A DNA stretch of 64,000 bases from Elephas maximus indicus. Its lineage: Eukaryota; Chordata; Mammalia; Proboscidea; Elephantidae. The position numbers and the translations under genes are program-made. The DNA lies in NCBI RefSeq assembly GCF_024166365.1, contig NC_064830.1, positions 94,418,968 through 94,482,967 on the forward strand, in the 5' to 3' direction. The notes under the pieces are model-generated. The model did not search any database. It was not told the DNA's origin and saw only the letters and a list, made by a program, of their open reading frames with translations. Below are positions 46,671 to 58,289 of this stretch, piece by piece; the first letter of the stretch is position 1; every line of letters starts with the position of its first letter.

Positions 46671-47465
46671 AGAAGACTAGAAACTCTCTGATTCTAGAGT
46701 AGCAGGGTTGGCAATACATGGCATACAGATTACAGATGGTTTTATAATCTAAAAAGCACAATACAGATACATCCTTACCACCCAGTTTGTGAGGATGGCT
46801 TATGTGCACACTTCTCTGTTCTTGCTCTCTGTCTCCAATACCTGGACTCACTGCTTCTTTCAGCACCTTAGGCCTGTCACCTTGAGTTTAAAGTCAGGAC
46901 ACCACAAATTCTTACACCACTGAGGAACTAACTGGCGACACTGAGGAAATTAGCAGAAGCTCCCCAATGGGAATATGACTGACCCCCTGCAGCAGAGTAG
47001 GGTTGGGGCTCAGGCCCCAGGCCCCTACCAACACATTAGACGCTGCCCGGCCATCAGACCTGGGGTCTCAGGAGAACTGAGAATGTTCCAGTAGCTTTGG
47101 CTCTGAAGCATAAAACAATTTCTGACAGACAGGGATTGCAAAAGTACAGTGGAAAGGACCCTGGAGGTAATTTATCTAAGTTGGGACCTACAGATAGAAA
47201 AGCTAAGGCCCCAAGGGCAAAAAGAGCTCACCCAAGGTAACAGTTAATGACTGGCAAAACCAGAAAGGGACCCCAGGTCTCCTCGAGGCCCAGCTTCCCA
47301 TGGAAGGGCCGTGTTCACCACCCATCTCAGTAGGAAGAGTTAGTTGTACAAGTGTCTCTCTCCCGTGCTCTGCTGTGAGCTCCATGAGGGGAAGAACAAT
47401 CTCTGATTAATTGAATAATTTCATAAATATGAATCAGCAAAGCTGAAGGAGAGGTCAACTATATT
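46671..47465. other. Intron stretch with a possible MIR remnant
   Basis: About 800 bp. 47165-47285 (GCTAAGGCCCCAAGGGCAA, CACCCAAGGTAACAGTTAAT) resembles a MIR 3' part. Nothing else is named. Confidence 0.4.
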
Positions 47466-48480
47466 CCAGATTTACAATTTCTCCAAACTGCTGTTGTGCC
47501 AATCCACCTCCGACGCCGGCCACTCCCCCTCCCATCGGCACTCTTCCCTTTGCCATTTGAGTCTGGCGATTCACTGCAACGCCTCACGGACTCGCCAACC
47601 GCCCTTACAGCTAAGCGGTCTATTGAGGTACTAACAGAGTGTAACTCTGAATCAGGGTCCCCTCGGGAGTAACAGGCTGCAGCTCGGGATCAGGGTCAGA
47701 AAGCCCGTAGGCAAGGCCTGGAAGGCTCCCCCCAAACAGAAAGCACACGCCTCCCTTCTTCAGTGCAGGACAGCTCTCTCAGCCCCTCTCAGCCATGTAG
47801 GCGAGCAGGCCCTTCTCTCAGCCGTGCACGCCCCCTCTAGGCCATGCAGGCTTCCTCTCCACTGTGCTGGCAGGCCCTTCTCTCAGCCGTGCAGAGCCCC
47901 TCTCTCTGTGCATGCCCCCATTCGGCTGTATAGGCCTCTCTACAGCTAAGTGGCTCCGCTCACAGCCGGTGTAACAGCTTGCTCAACTCTCTTAGCTGTT
48001 TTCCTAGCAGCGGCTTTCTGCCATCACCACCAGCTCTGATGCAGGGCCCCTTCCAGGCCTTTCGCCGTCTTCAATGTTACAGTCCTTGACCCATTTTACA
48101 ACTCTTTTAGGAAGTTCCTCACCTCTTCTCTCTACTTCTTCCTTCTCTCCTTGCATCTAAAAACCTCTATGGGGTTAACTGCTTCTACGAGCTAACTCCT
48201 TGTCAATTTCAAGGCATGGACCTCCCAGGAGAACCACAACCGATCAATTCTCTTGGTGGACTGCAAGTCACTCAGTTTGCATAGTAAATCAACCAATCCC
48301 TGCAAGGTACGTAAAAGAGACCAAGCACAGGGCTGACTGCAGCACAGGGCCAGACAAAAAGTTGTTTACAGCTTACCTAGGACATGTCAACCAACCTGGA
48401 CAAAAGTAACAAACCCTCTGTGGTAGAAAACAGCCTGGGGGCCCTCCGTTCCAAGTTGCTTCTTCAAATAACTAGGGCCA
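47466..48480. repeat. Unclassified GC-rich segment with degenerate tandem motif
   Basis: CpG-containing and unlike its AT-rich surroundings. Between about 47765 and 47960 a degenerate motif recurs at irregular spacing: TCTCAGCCGTGCA (47817, 47881) and variants GGCCATGCAGG, CAGCCATGTAGG, TCGGCTGTATAGG, with CCCTTCTCTCAGCCGTGC twice. The following part (48060-48480) has no repeat character that I recognise. It could be part of an LTR element or a lineage-specific satellite-like patch. Confidence 0.45.
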
Positions 48481-48744
48481 AGGTAACTCCTCAGGGCTTA
48501 GGGGGAAAATCTCTTGTTTTTTTCCAAAGAACCAAGGCAAAGGGCCACGTAAAGGAACTCATTTCACCACACTCATCCACCTCTGTATCTGGCACATGGT
48601 GGGGAAGGTAGGGCTGGCAGGCTGGCAAGAAGCAAGCCAACCTTGTTAAACTCATTAACGTGAGGATATGCAGCAGTGTGCCTGAGGGCTGAAGCCACGA
48701 ACAGGCTGTTGAGTCATTTAAGTCATAATTTTCACACTGAAGCA

Positions 48745-48975
48745 AACATAAATACCCACTCATGTCTTCGGCCTCATCCTTAGCTACCCTCCAGTTTGCA
48801 TCTCTATATTCCTGCCTCAGAGCCTTCACATGTGCCTGGAATGCCCCGTGCTAGTTACTTCCTACTCATTCTTCAGACCTCAGCTCAACTGTCACTTTTA
48901 TGCATCATACTTTCCTGGCTTGGCACTTAACTCTAGCTCTCAATAACTATTTATGGAGTGAATGGAATAAATATA
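48745..48975 (+). repeat. L2 LINE remnant
   Basis: CAGAGCCTTCACATGTGCCT, GGAATGCCCCGTGCTAG, CTCAGCTCAACTGTCACTTT and TATTTATGGAGTGAATGGAA are L2 3' text. Confidence 0.75.
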
Positions 48976-49968
48976 TTATGATACCGAGAAAGTAAAATTT
49001 CCATGATCAATAAAAGAAGACATGAAGATGCAGAAGAAATTTTGTGTTCATAATATATATATTTGGCAGTCCTCTAGGACAGAAGTTCCCAAGCTTTCTT
49101 GGTTCACAGAGCCCTTGGTATCTCACTAATTGTCTATGGTATCCTTAGGTCAAAAGAAATACCTAACAGTTTATTTATGAAGTCATTAGGCCGAAATGTC
49201 CACTGGAAGCCCAGCTTTGCAAAGAAACAAAGTCATCAAAAGGCATGTAGCATGACCCAGCATTGAAACTGCGAGCCACCTCAAGCTAGAAATTCACATG
49301 GAGTTCAACACACAGTGATTTTCAACTTTCCCTGCCTTTGACTATGAGTTTGCTGCAGTGCCCTGAGGCACCCAAGCATGGTATGGGAACCAAGACCCAC
49401 AATATAATATCACTCTCCTCTGCTGTTTGAAACACTTTGATTTAAAAAAAAAAAAAATTGTGGACATCCTTCCTGATGGCTGGAAGCTCCTCTCCTCCAT
49501 TTCAGGCGGTGGCAAGGTTGACCACAGGTCAGTGTGTCTGGGGACCCTGCAAGGCGCTCCAAGGACACTTTGGGAGCCGTGAGCAATTTTTCTGTTCCTG
49601 GAAGGGTCTTTAATCTGAGTCATTTATTCTTCCCACCTTCAGTGGAGAGGAAGAACATCTGATAATGCAGAGTTCAAGGGGCCAAATGCAACATTTACCA
49701 GCAACAGGGGAAAAAAAAGGAAATACAAAAACAGTAACTTCTTGACTAGAGCAGGCTCTTGCCACAGCCCTGCAACCAGCTGGCTGGGACCTTGGGCAAA
49801 ACTCTTACCATCAGTAGGCTCTGATTTCATCTATAAAATTAGGTACAGAAAAATAGGTATGCCAAAAGACCCCCAAGTCCGTCCACCCCACTTTCTTGCT
49901 CTAAATAGAGCAGATCTGATTTTTCCTGTTATTACAAGTCTCCACATAAGAGTTTTCATTTTTACAAA
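48976..49968. other. Intron stretch, one possible MIR remnant
   Basis: About 990 bp. 49755-49850 (GGGACCTTGGGCAAAACTCT, GATTTCATCTATAAAATTAG) is probably a MIR piece. An A-run is at 49443-49457. Confidence 0.4.
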
Positions 49969-49978
49969 ATACTACATA

Positions 49979-50143
49979 TCAAACCAAACCCATTGGCGTT
50001 GAGTCAATTCTGACTCAGAGTGACCCTACAGGACGGAGCAGAACTGCCCCACAGGGTTTTCAAGGAGCGCCTGGTGGATTCGAACTGCTGACCTTTTGGT
50101 TAGCAGTCTTAGCACTTAACCACTACACCACCAGGGTTTCCAC
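49979..50143 (-). mobile_element. AfroSINE (short form)
   Basis: Minus-strand copy from TCAAACCAAACCCATTGGCG to CCACTACACCACCAGGGTTT. An 8-bp duplication ACTACATA lies at 49971-49978 and 50144-50151. Confidence 0.93.
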
Positions 50144-50151
50144 ACTACATA

Positions 50152-50860
50152 CATAACAGGGCAAAAACTATGTGTGTATATTTTGGCAACTATTTTTCCT
50201 GAATTGCAACAGCTGGTCAGTCCCCGCTGATGTAGCGGGGCTTAGGGAGGCTTCTGAGTCAGTAAGCAGCCCAGCACACCCGCAGAGCAGAGGTGACAAA
50301 TCACTGCCACTCAGAGCCACGAAGAACTTAACCAGCTTCTGAAACGGGAGATGCGGCCAGAACGGAAGGGTCCTTTCTCCACTGACTGCTTGCAACACTG
50401 GAGCGTAAGGTCATTCTCCAGGAATTATTTGCAGTTGCCTTTTTTATTTACTCTACACAACTTTCAGTCAGTAAACAAGATGAAGCAACCCCAAGCACTG
50501 ACATGCCATCACAGGAAGGAAGGGAGAAAGGAAGGAAGCAAAGAATGAGAAAGCAAGCAATTTAGCCAGCCCCTTCAGTATGCAAATCACCCAGTGGCAG
50601 GCAGTCACCGTCAATTCACAGCAACTAAAACAAGAACCTGGCTTTTTGTCCCAACCCCCTCCCCCCACCCCCGGCCCCGGTCCCGCTGCAGTGGAAACAG
50701 GGTCTGCTCAGGTTCACAAACCTCTGCCAAGACTTGGAGGCTTCAAGACAAGGAAAAACCCTCAAGGAAACAAACCCTACTCCTGCCTAACAGCTCAGCC
50801 TCCACGGTAAGAGATGCTGGGTGGGGGCGGAGGGGATGCACTCCCTAAGGCAGTCTCCTA
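50152..50860. other. Intron stretch, GC-rich in part
   Basis: About 700 bp. Holds a purine run GGAAGGAAGGGAGAAAGGAA near 50514 and a C-rich patch (CCCCCCACCCCCGGCCCCGG, about 50660). I do not see a splice-bounded exon. Confidence 0.4.
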
Positions 50861-50869
50861 GAAGCAATG

Positions 50870-51313
50870 CCCAGGAGTACAACTCCACAGCCGGAGGATC
50901 CATAATGTGGAGTATCCAACTGGGCATTTTTGGTATGGATTTCATTGGGCTTATCCTTTTGGGGGTTTGCTCAGCTTTGTGAATCGGTAGATTTATGTCT
51001 TTTGCTAAATTTGAGAAATTTTTTTTTCCCCCCAAATACTTTTTCAGGCTCAGTCTTTTCTCCTTTTGGGACTCTGATGACATAAATGTTAGATCTTTTT
51101 TTTCTTTTCTTATAGTCCCATAAGCCCCTGAGATTCTGTTTATATTTTTCAGTCTCTTTTCTCTCTGTTGCTCAGACTGGGTAATTTCTATTGTTCTATC
51201 TTCAAATTCACTGATTCATTGCTATGTCCTCTCCATTCTGCGGTAAAGCCCACCCATTGAGGTTTTCTTTTTTTTGGATATTGTATTTTTTACTTCTAAA
51301 ATTGCCATTTGGT
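50870..51313 (-). mobile_element. Old L1, 5' region, first part (split by a younger L1)
   Basis: Minus-strand old L1: GGTAATTTCTATTGTTCTAT, CTTCAAATTCACTGATTCAT, CCTCTCCATTCTGCGG and ACTTCTAAAATTGCCATTTG. It resumes at 53852 with text that normally follows these words in old L1 copies. Confidence 0.75.
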
Positions 51314-53851
51314 GACTCAAAAGGAAACAAAGTCTCAACAGAGCCATAAGAAGTGAAGAGGTCAAATCAGTGATCAAAAACCTCCCAACAAAACAGAAAG
51401 TCCTAGACAAGACGGCTTCACTGAAGAATTCCATCAAACATTTAGAGAAGAACTGACACCAATACTGTTTAAACTCTTTCAAAAGATAGAGAAGGGAAGA
51501 CTACTCCCTAATCCATTATATGAAGCAAACATAATCCTGACACCTAAACCAAAGACATCACAAGAAAAGAAAACTACAGGCCAATATCCTTATGAAAACA
51601 GTTGCAAAAATCCTCAACAAAATACTAGCGAACAGAATCCAACAACATATTATAAGAGGCAAACATCATGATCAAGTGGGATTTATTCCAGGAAAGCAGG
51701 GATGGTTCAACATTAGAAAATCAACCAATGTAATATACCATATCAACAGAACAAAGGAAAAGAATCACATGATCATCTCTATGAATGCAGAAAAAGCATT
51801 TGATAAAATCTAACATTTTCTTGATGAAAACCCTAAAAAACATTGGAATAGAAGGTAAATTCCTCATTAGGATTTAGGGCATATATGAAAAGCCAACAAC
51901 CAACATTATGCTTCATAGAGAAAGACTGAGAGCTTTCCTCTTGAGATCAAGAACAAGACAAGGGTGCTCGCTCTCACCACTTTTACTAAATGCTGTATTA
52001 GAAGGCCTAGCCATATCAATAAGACAAGAAAAAACAAATAAAGGATATTCAGATTAGAAAAGAAGTAAAATTATTTCCATTTGCAAATGATATGATCCTA
52101 TATACAGAAAATGCCAAAGAATCCACAAGAAAACTTCTAGAGGTAATCAAGGGATTTAGCAAAGTTGCAGGGTACAAGGTCAACAAACAAAAATCTGTTG
52201 GGTTTTTATACACCAGCAATGAGAAATCTGTCAGGCAAACAGGGAAACAATTCCATTCACAATAGCATCTAAGAGAATAAAATACCTAGGAATAAACCTA
52301 ACCAGGGATGTGAAGGACTTATACAATGAAAATTATAAAACACTGCTGAAAGAGATTAAAGATGACTTAAATAAATGAAAAGATGTTCCATGTTCTTGGG
52401 CTGGAAGACTTAATGTTGTTGTCAGTCAATACTACCCAAAGCGATCTACAGATTCAACACAATCCCAATCAAAATTCCAATAGTCTTCTTTACAGAAATA
52501 GAAAAACCAATCCTCAACTTTATGTGGAAGGGCAAAAGGCCCTGAATAGCTAAAACAATCTTAAAGAGAAGAACAAAATAGGAGGACTCACGTTTCCTGA
52601 TTTTAAAACATATTATAAAGCTACATTAATCCAAACAGCCTGGTATGGGTATAACAGAAGACACGTAGGCCAATGGAACAGAATTCAGAAATAAATCCAC
52701 GTATTTAGGGTCAACTGACTTTTGATGAGGGTGCTAAATCCACTCGATGGGAAAAGAAGAGTCTCTTCAATAAATGGTGTTGGGAAAACTGGATTTCCAC
52801 ATGTAGAAAAATGAAACAGGATCCATGCCTCACACCATACACAAAAACAAATTAAAAATAGATAAAGGATCTAAATACGCAAACTAAAACCATAAAATTC
52901 TTAGAAGAAAATGCAGGGGCAATGCTGCCTCATTTGCCATGAGACCAGAAGAACTGGATGGTGCCCGGCTATCATTACTAAACATTTTGATCATAGATTC
53001 TATAGATGAATCCTGGCCAAAAGGGGGAAAATACAAAACATATCTCAAATTCTCATGGACTCTAGACTTCCTGGAGCCATGGGGACTGGATAAACCCCTG
53101 AAACTACTGTCCCAAGATAATCTTTAAAACTTATACCAAAAATACCCCTTGAAATCTTCTTAAAAACAAACAATAATAGTTTAGCTTAACTAGTAAAGAA
53201 AATGTCTGCCTTAAGCATTACATTCTTTTTAGAACTATCTATCAGGAAACTCTGGTGACGTAGTGGTTTAGAGCTATGGCTGCTAACCAAAAGGCTGGCA
53301 GTTCAAATCCACCAGGTACTCCTTGGAAACACTACGGGGCAGTTCTATTCTGTCCTTTAGGATCACTATGAGTAGGAATTGACTTGACGGCAACGAGTTT
53401 GGGTTTTTTTTTGTTTGGTTTATATGGGATCAAACTGACAACAGTAACTCCAAAGATTAGATAGGAACCTTAGGGGGCTGTGAGTTTACGTTAATGGTGG
53501 AGGAGCAATTCAGAAAAGGCGGGTGAGAACGGTTGCACAAGGGAAGAATGTAATGTCACTAACTGTACATGTAGAACCGGTTGAACTGGTGTGTTTTTTT
53601 GCTATATATATTCTCAACAGCAATAAAATAAAATAATGATACCAAGACCCCAATAAATATGAATGGACCCTTGACCAAGTCAGCCATAGTAGATTAGTGT
53701 TGTTACAGTTATTCCACTTTTGTAAATACAAACAAATAAACCCTGTGCAATAATAGGAAAAAAAAAAAAAGAATGTCATTAATGTTACTAAATAATGTGT
53801 ATCGAAATGGTAGAATGGGAACCTATAAATATAACAAAATACTAGTTAAAA
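51314..53851 (+). mobile_element. Younger L1, 5'-truncated, with 3' UTR (host for an AfroSINE)
   Basis: Begins inside ORF2. The reverse-transcriptase relic has [20 protein letters not shown] (near 51690), the catalytic box position near 52085, and [18 protein letters not shown]-like worn text around it. ORF2 ends near 52935. A 3' UTR then starts GAGACCAGAAGAACTGGATG, includes CTGTACATGTAGAACCGGTT and ends in AATAAAATAAAATAATG near 53630 and an A-run at 53758-53770. Flanks AAATTGCCATTTGGT (51299-51313) and AAATTCTCATTTAGT (53852-53866), three differences, are a plausible target-site duplication. Frameshifts make it inactive. Confidence 0.82.
53245..53425 (+). mobile_element. AfroSINE in an L1 3' UTR (short form)
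   Basis: AGGAAACTCTGGTGACGTAG head, GCTAACCAAAAGGCTGGCAG, CCACCAGGTACTCCTTGGAA, CACTATGAGTAGGAATTGAC and GGCAACGAGTTTGGG tail. Confidence 0.92.
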
Positions 53852-54900
53852 AAATTCTCATTTAGTCCTTTTTATCTTCTATAATTCTAACATTTGTGTT
53901 AACTCAATGTTGGCGACTTTTGATTGTCTTTTCTCATTCAAGTTGAGGTTTTCCTGGTTTTTAGTGTGAAAAGTAATTTTTTATTGTATCCCGGGCATTT
54001 TGGTCATTATATGTTATGAGATTCTGGATCTTATTTAACGCTTCTGTTTTAGCAGGCTTCCTCTGCCACCATGCTGGCAGGGAAAGAGGGCGCCACCTCA
54101 CTGCAGTCAAGTGAAAGTAAAAGTCTGGGTTCCGTATTTGGCCTCTGTTGACACCCTGGTGTGGGAGTGCCTTGTTATTGCTGGGCAGGACTCCCCATTA
54201 GGACTTTGCTGACACACTCCTGCTGGGAGAGGAAAGGCTGCCCCATTACTGCTTCCCACATTGGGGTGGAGAGGGCCTTATTACTGCTGCATGGTGATAA
54301 AAGTTCCAGCTTCTGCCAGGCCTCTTTTGACACAAACCCCAGAGGGGGTGTCTCATTAACTGCCAGGCAGAAGTCCAGGCTCCAGTAGATACCGTGAGGT
54401 GGGGGGGGGGGGGGGGCTTGTCACCACTGCACAGGAATGAAAGTCCTGGATCCCCACTCAACCTTCTCTGACATCACCACATTGGCCACTGCTCTTCTAG
54501 GATGTTTGGCTGGAAGAAGGCAGTCATTGTCTAAAAGTTTTCTGTATTGCTAGGTTGCCCCTTTCCAAGTCCTATGATTAAAAGGGGCAGGCTTTTTAGA
54601 GCGCATTTTTTTTGTCTGCATCTATTGGTACTTCTGGGTTGCTTTTTTTCTAGCACCCAGTCCAGAACATGAGGCAAAAAGAGAACCCAGGGAACTCACT
54701 GCTATGTTTTTGCTCAGATCCTGAGGTCCCTAGCCAGTCTACCTTGTTCTCTTCACCTTTCAGAATCTTACATTTGTTTTATATATAATGTTCAGAATTT
54801 TTAGTTGTAGTTAATGGGAGAAATAGGGAGAAGTGTATCTACTCCATATTATCCTGGAAGCAGACAGTAAAACTTAAGGGCATTTTTGAGAGCAAGAGGT
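53852..54900 (-). mobile_element. Old L1, 5' UTR part with tandem units
   Basis: Continues the old minus-strand L1: CATTTGTGTTAACTCAATGT, TCTTTTCTCATTCAAGTTGA and GGATCTTATTTAACGCTTCT. From about 54050 to 54480 come six or so related units of 50-70 bp with TTGACAC/CTGACAC, TTATTACTGC and AGTCC.GG.TCC, the tandem 5' UTR type of some old L1 subfamilies. A pure run of 16 G lies at 54401-54416. Confidence 0.72.
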
Positions 54901-55539
54901 AGCATTAATAATTACACCATGACAACAGGCATAAAATGGGCTATCTGAGCAAACTAGGATGTAAGGTTACACGACATATGTACTAGTGTTAAAATTACTA
55001 ACTTATATACCTGTTCTTGTCTACCCCACACACCAAGCCCAAAATGTATTACAAATTTATTGAGGGAAGAGATTAGGATTCGGCTACATGTTATTAGGCA
55101 TGGCATAGGCTTGGAGCAAATCTCAGTGAGGCAGCTATAGGTCAGCAGTGTTTCAAACGTGATGCATACCACCCTACTGCTATGTTTTATATATTTAGTT
55201 TTTTATCATCAGAGCATACCCATCATGTCAAAACAAGAAAAAAAAAAAGTGGACTTTGAATGTCACGTTCTCTATTATTATTTTTGGTGAAAATATACAC
55301 ATCAAAACATGCTCCCATTTAACAATTTCTACACATGTTGTTCAGTGACATTGGTTACGTTCTTCACATTGTCATCATTCGCATCATTTCTGCTCTAGCT
55401 GTTTCACCCTCATTAATTTAGACTCATTGCCCTCTAAACTTTCCTCATCTATGCTTTTGAGTTACTATTGTCCCTTTGGTGTCAAAAATAATTTTTTTTT
55501 TTAAAAGGGCAATACTCAAGAATTGTTACTTTTTTTTTT
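54901..55539. other. Intron stretch, unclassified AT-rich
   Basis: About 640 bp with several A and T runs. No named element. Confidence 0.4.
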
Positions 55540-55870
55540 TTTTTGGCTTAAAACACCACCTCTTTATTAGCTCATGGCTCTGTAGGTCAGAAGCCTGGGC
55601 ATGGCGTGGCTGGGCTCCCTGCTGAGGGTATTACATGGCTGCAATCAAGGTGCTGGCCAAGGTGAGTCCTCATCTGGCGGAGGAAAATCCACTTCTAGCT
55701 ATTTGTTGTTGGAAGAATTCAGTTCCTTATGATTGTAGGATCCTGGTCCCTATTTCCTTGCTGGCTGTTAACCAAGGGCTGTTCTCAGCTGTTACAGGCT
55801 TCCCATATCCCTTGCAATGTGTTCCCCTCCATCTTTAGTCCAGCAGCAACATGTCAGCCTTGGGGTGTAT
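55540..55870 (-). mobile_element. MaLR-type LTR or related repeat
   Basis: GGCTTAAAACACCACCTCTT, TATTAGCTCATGGCTCTGTA, GGTCAGAAGCCTGGGCATGG and CTGTTACAGGCTTCCCATA fit a common mammalian repeat whose minus strand has the sense poly(A) signal side. Family name uncertain. Confidence 0.5.
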
Positions 55871-55939
55871 ACAGGGCAAGTACACCAAGGAATGAGGGAT
55901 CATGGGAGCCAGCTCAGACTTCTGCCTCAACATAAGGTA

Positions 55940-56040
55940 CATATTTCCATTTTACAGATGAGGAAACTGAGGCTGAGAGAGAGAGTGCTAAATGTTACCA
56001 GCACTAATAATAAACCAAGGTCTTTCTGTCTCTAAAACTC
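55940..56040 (+). repeat. MIR SINE remnant
   Basis: TTCCATTTTACAGATGAGGA, AACTGAGGCTGAGAGAGAG and CCAAGGTCTTTCTGTCTC are a MIR 3' part. Confidence 0.7.
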
Positions 56041-56419
56041 ATAGTTTCTCACTATGGCATGCTGAACTGTAAAAAACAGTCATCATCAAAATTTTATGAG
56101 CACCTTAAAAATGTCAGTGACCTGGACTAATAACTGAGAGGCAAAATTATGCGTGTGGTTGGCCCTGACTGGTACTGATTTAGGTCCCCAAACTGGGTCT
56201 GACATGGGAAATCTTTATCCTCCCCAAGGTAACAAGCACACTCGACTTGTTTCCCCTCCACTCCTCAAATGCCCATAGGTTGCTTTTTTGAAGCTTTACA
56301 TTGGTAGAAAATCAAATCCAGGCAACATTACATTATCAACTCCAAACAGCCAAAGAGCAGCAGACACTATTTTGCAGGAAAACCCATATTATTCAAATGC
56401 GTTAAACTATTTCTTCCAT
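56041..56419. other. Intron stretch, nothing recognised
   Basis: About 380 bp with no element that I can name. Confidence 0.45.
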
Positions 56420-56925
56420 TGTTGTTGTTGTTATAAGTGCTGTTGAGTAATTCTGACTCACAGCAACCCCATATGCAACATAAAAAAACACTGCCTGGTC
56501 CTGCGCCATCCTCACAGTCATTGCTATGTTTGAGCCCATTATTGCAGCCCCTGTGTCAAACCATTTCATTGAGGGTCTTCCTGTCTTTTACTGACCCTCT
56601 ACTCTATCAAGCATGATGTCCTTCTCCAGGGACTGGTCCCTCCTGATAACATGTGTGAGAGAGTCTCGCCATTCTCGCTTTTTGGGAGCATTCTGGCTGT
56701 ACTTCTTCCAAGAGAGATTTGTTCATTCTTCTGACGGCCCACGGTATAGTCAATATTTTTCTCCAACACCAAAATTAAAAGGCATCGATTCTTCTTCAAC
56801 CTTCTTTATTCATTGTCCAGTTTTCACATGCATATGAGGCAATTAAAAATACCATAGCTTGGGTCAGGCGCACCTTAGTCCTCAAGGTGACATCTTTGCT
56901 TTTTAACATTTTAAAGGGGTCTTTT
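56420..56925 (-). mobile_element. RTE LINE copy 3, 3' part
   Basis: Starts GTTGTTGTTGTTATAAGTGC on the plus strand (the AAC-rich tail of a minus-strand RTE). Continues CACAGTCATTGCTATGTTTG, ACCAAAATTAAAAGGCATCG and CACCTTAGTCCTCAAGGTGA, parallel to copy 2 at 35.74-36.23 kb. Interrupted at 56926 and resumed at 57805. Confidence 0.9.
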
Positions 56926-57804
56926 TTTTTTTATTATTAACTTGTATTGAGCTTCAAGTGATCGTTTACAAATCAAGTCAGTCTGTCACATATACGTTTA
57001 TACACATCTTACTCCTTACTCCCACTTGCTCTCCCCCTAATGAGTCAGCCCTTCCAGTCTCTCCTTTCGTGACAATTTTGCCAGCTTCCAACTCTCTCTA
57101 TCCTCCCATCCCCCCTCCAGACAGGAGATGCCAACACAGTCTCAAGTGTCCATCTGATATAATTAGCTCACTCTTCTTCAGCATCTCTCTCCTACCCACC
57201 GTCCAGTCCCTTTCATGTCTGATGAGTTGTCTTGGGGAATGGTTCCCGTCCTGTGCCAACAGAAGGTTTGGGGACCATGCCCGCCGGGATTCCTCTAGTC
57301 ACAGTCAGACCATTAAGTATGGTATTTTTATGAGAATTTGGGGTCTGCATCCCACTGATCTCCTGCTCCCTCAGGGGTTCTCTGTTGTGCTCCCTGTCAG
57401 GGCAGTCATCGATTGTGGCCGGGCACCAGCTAGTTCTTCTGGTCTCAGGATGATGTAGATCTCTGGTTCATGCGGCCCTTTCTGTCTCTTGGGCTCTTAG
57501 TTGTCGTGTGACCTTGGTGTTCTTCATTCTCCCTTGCTCCAGGTGGGTTGAGACCAATTGATGCATCTTAGATGGCCGCTTGTTAGCATTTAAGACCCCA
57601 CACGCCACTTTTCAAAGTGGGGTGCAGAATGTTTTCATAACAGAATTATTTTGCCAATTGACTTAGAAGTCCCCTTAGAGCATGGTTCCCAAACCCCCGC
57701 CCTTGCTCCGCTGACCTTTGAAGCATTCATTTTATCCCGGAAACTTCTTTGCTTTTGGTCCAGTCCAATTGAGCTGACCTTCCATGTATTGAGTGTTGTC
57801 CTTC
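56926..57804 (-). mobile_element. L1 3'-end-type retroposon, copy 2, inserted in RTE copy 3
   Basis: Poly(A) tail (T run on the plus strand), then TTGTATTGAGCTTCAAGTGA, TTACAAATCAAGTCAGTCTG and so on up to TTCCATGTATTGAGTGTTGT. Flanked by TTTAAAGGGGTCTTTT (56910-56925) and TTTAAAGAGGTCTTTT (57805-57820), a 16-bp duplication with one difference. The fullest of the three copies. No coding region is seen, so it is a 5'-truncated L1 or a non-coding derivative. Confidence 0.8.
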
Positions 57805-57852
57805 TTTAAAGAGGTCTTTTGCAGCAGATTTGCCCAATGCAATATGCCATTT
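57805..57852 (-). mobile_element. RTE LINE copy 3, continuation
   Basis: GCAGCAGATTTGCCCAATGC, AATATGCCATTTGATT matches RTE copy 2 near 36245-36285. It is cut again by the next insert at 57853. Confidence 0.85.
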
Positions 57853-58289
57853 GATTTTTTTTTAAATAATTTTTATTGTGCTTTAAGTGAAAGTTTACAA
57901 ATCAAGTCAGTCTCTCTCACAAAAACCCATATACACCTTGCTAAGAAAAAAAACACCTTGCTATACACTCCCAATTACTCTCCCCCTAATGAGACAGCCT
58001 GCTCTCTCCCTCCACTCCCTCTTTTCGTGTCCATATCCCCAGCTTCTAACCCCCTCCACCCTCTCATCTCCCCTCCAGGCAGGAGATGCCAACATAGTCT
58101 CAAGTGTCCACCTGATCCAAGAGGCTCACTCCTCACCAGCATCCCTCTCCAACCCATTGTCCAGCCCAATCCATGTCTGAAGAGCTGGGCCAACAGAAGG
58201 TCTGGGGGCCATGACCACCAGGGTCCTTCTAGTCTCAGTCAGATCATTAAGTCTGGTCTTATGAGAATTTGGGGTCTGCATCCCACTGC
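57853..58289 (-). mobile_element. L1 3'-end-type retroposon, copy 3
   Basis: AATTTTTATTGTGCTTTAAG, TTACAAATCAAGTCAGTCTC, CAGGAGATGCCAACATAGTC and GGGGTCTGCATCCCACTG run parallel to copy 2. It stops abruptly at 58289, in the middle of text that continues in copy 2. Confidence 0.8.

Noticed and set aside
50640-50850. C-rich patch as a possible POR non-coding first exon or CpG promoter
   Set aside because: It is rich in C but poor in CpG, and no donor site with exon-like context or initiator is visible. The true first exon is probably beyond the window.
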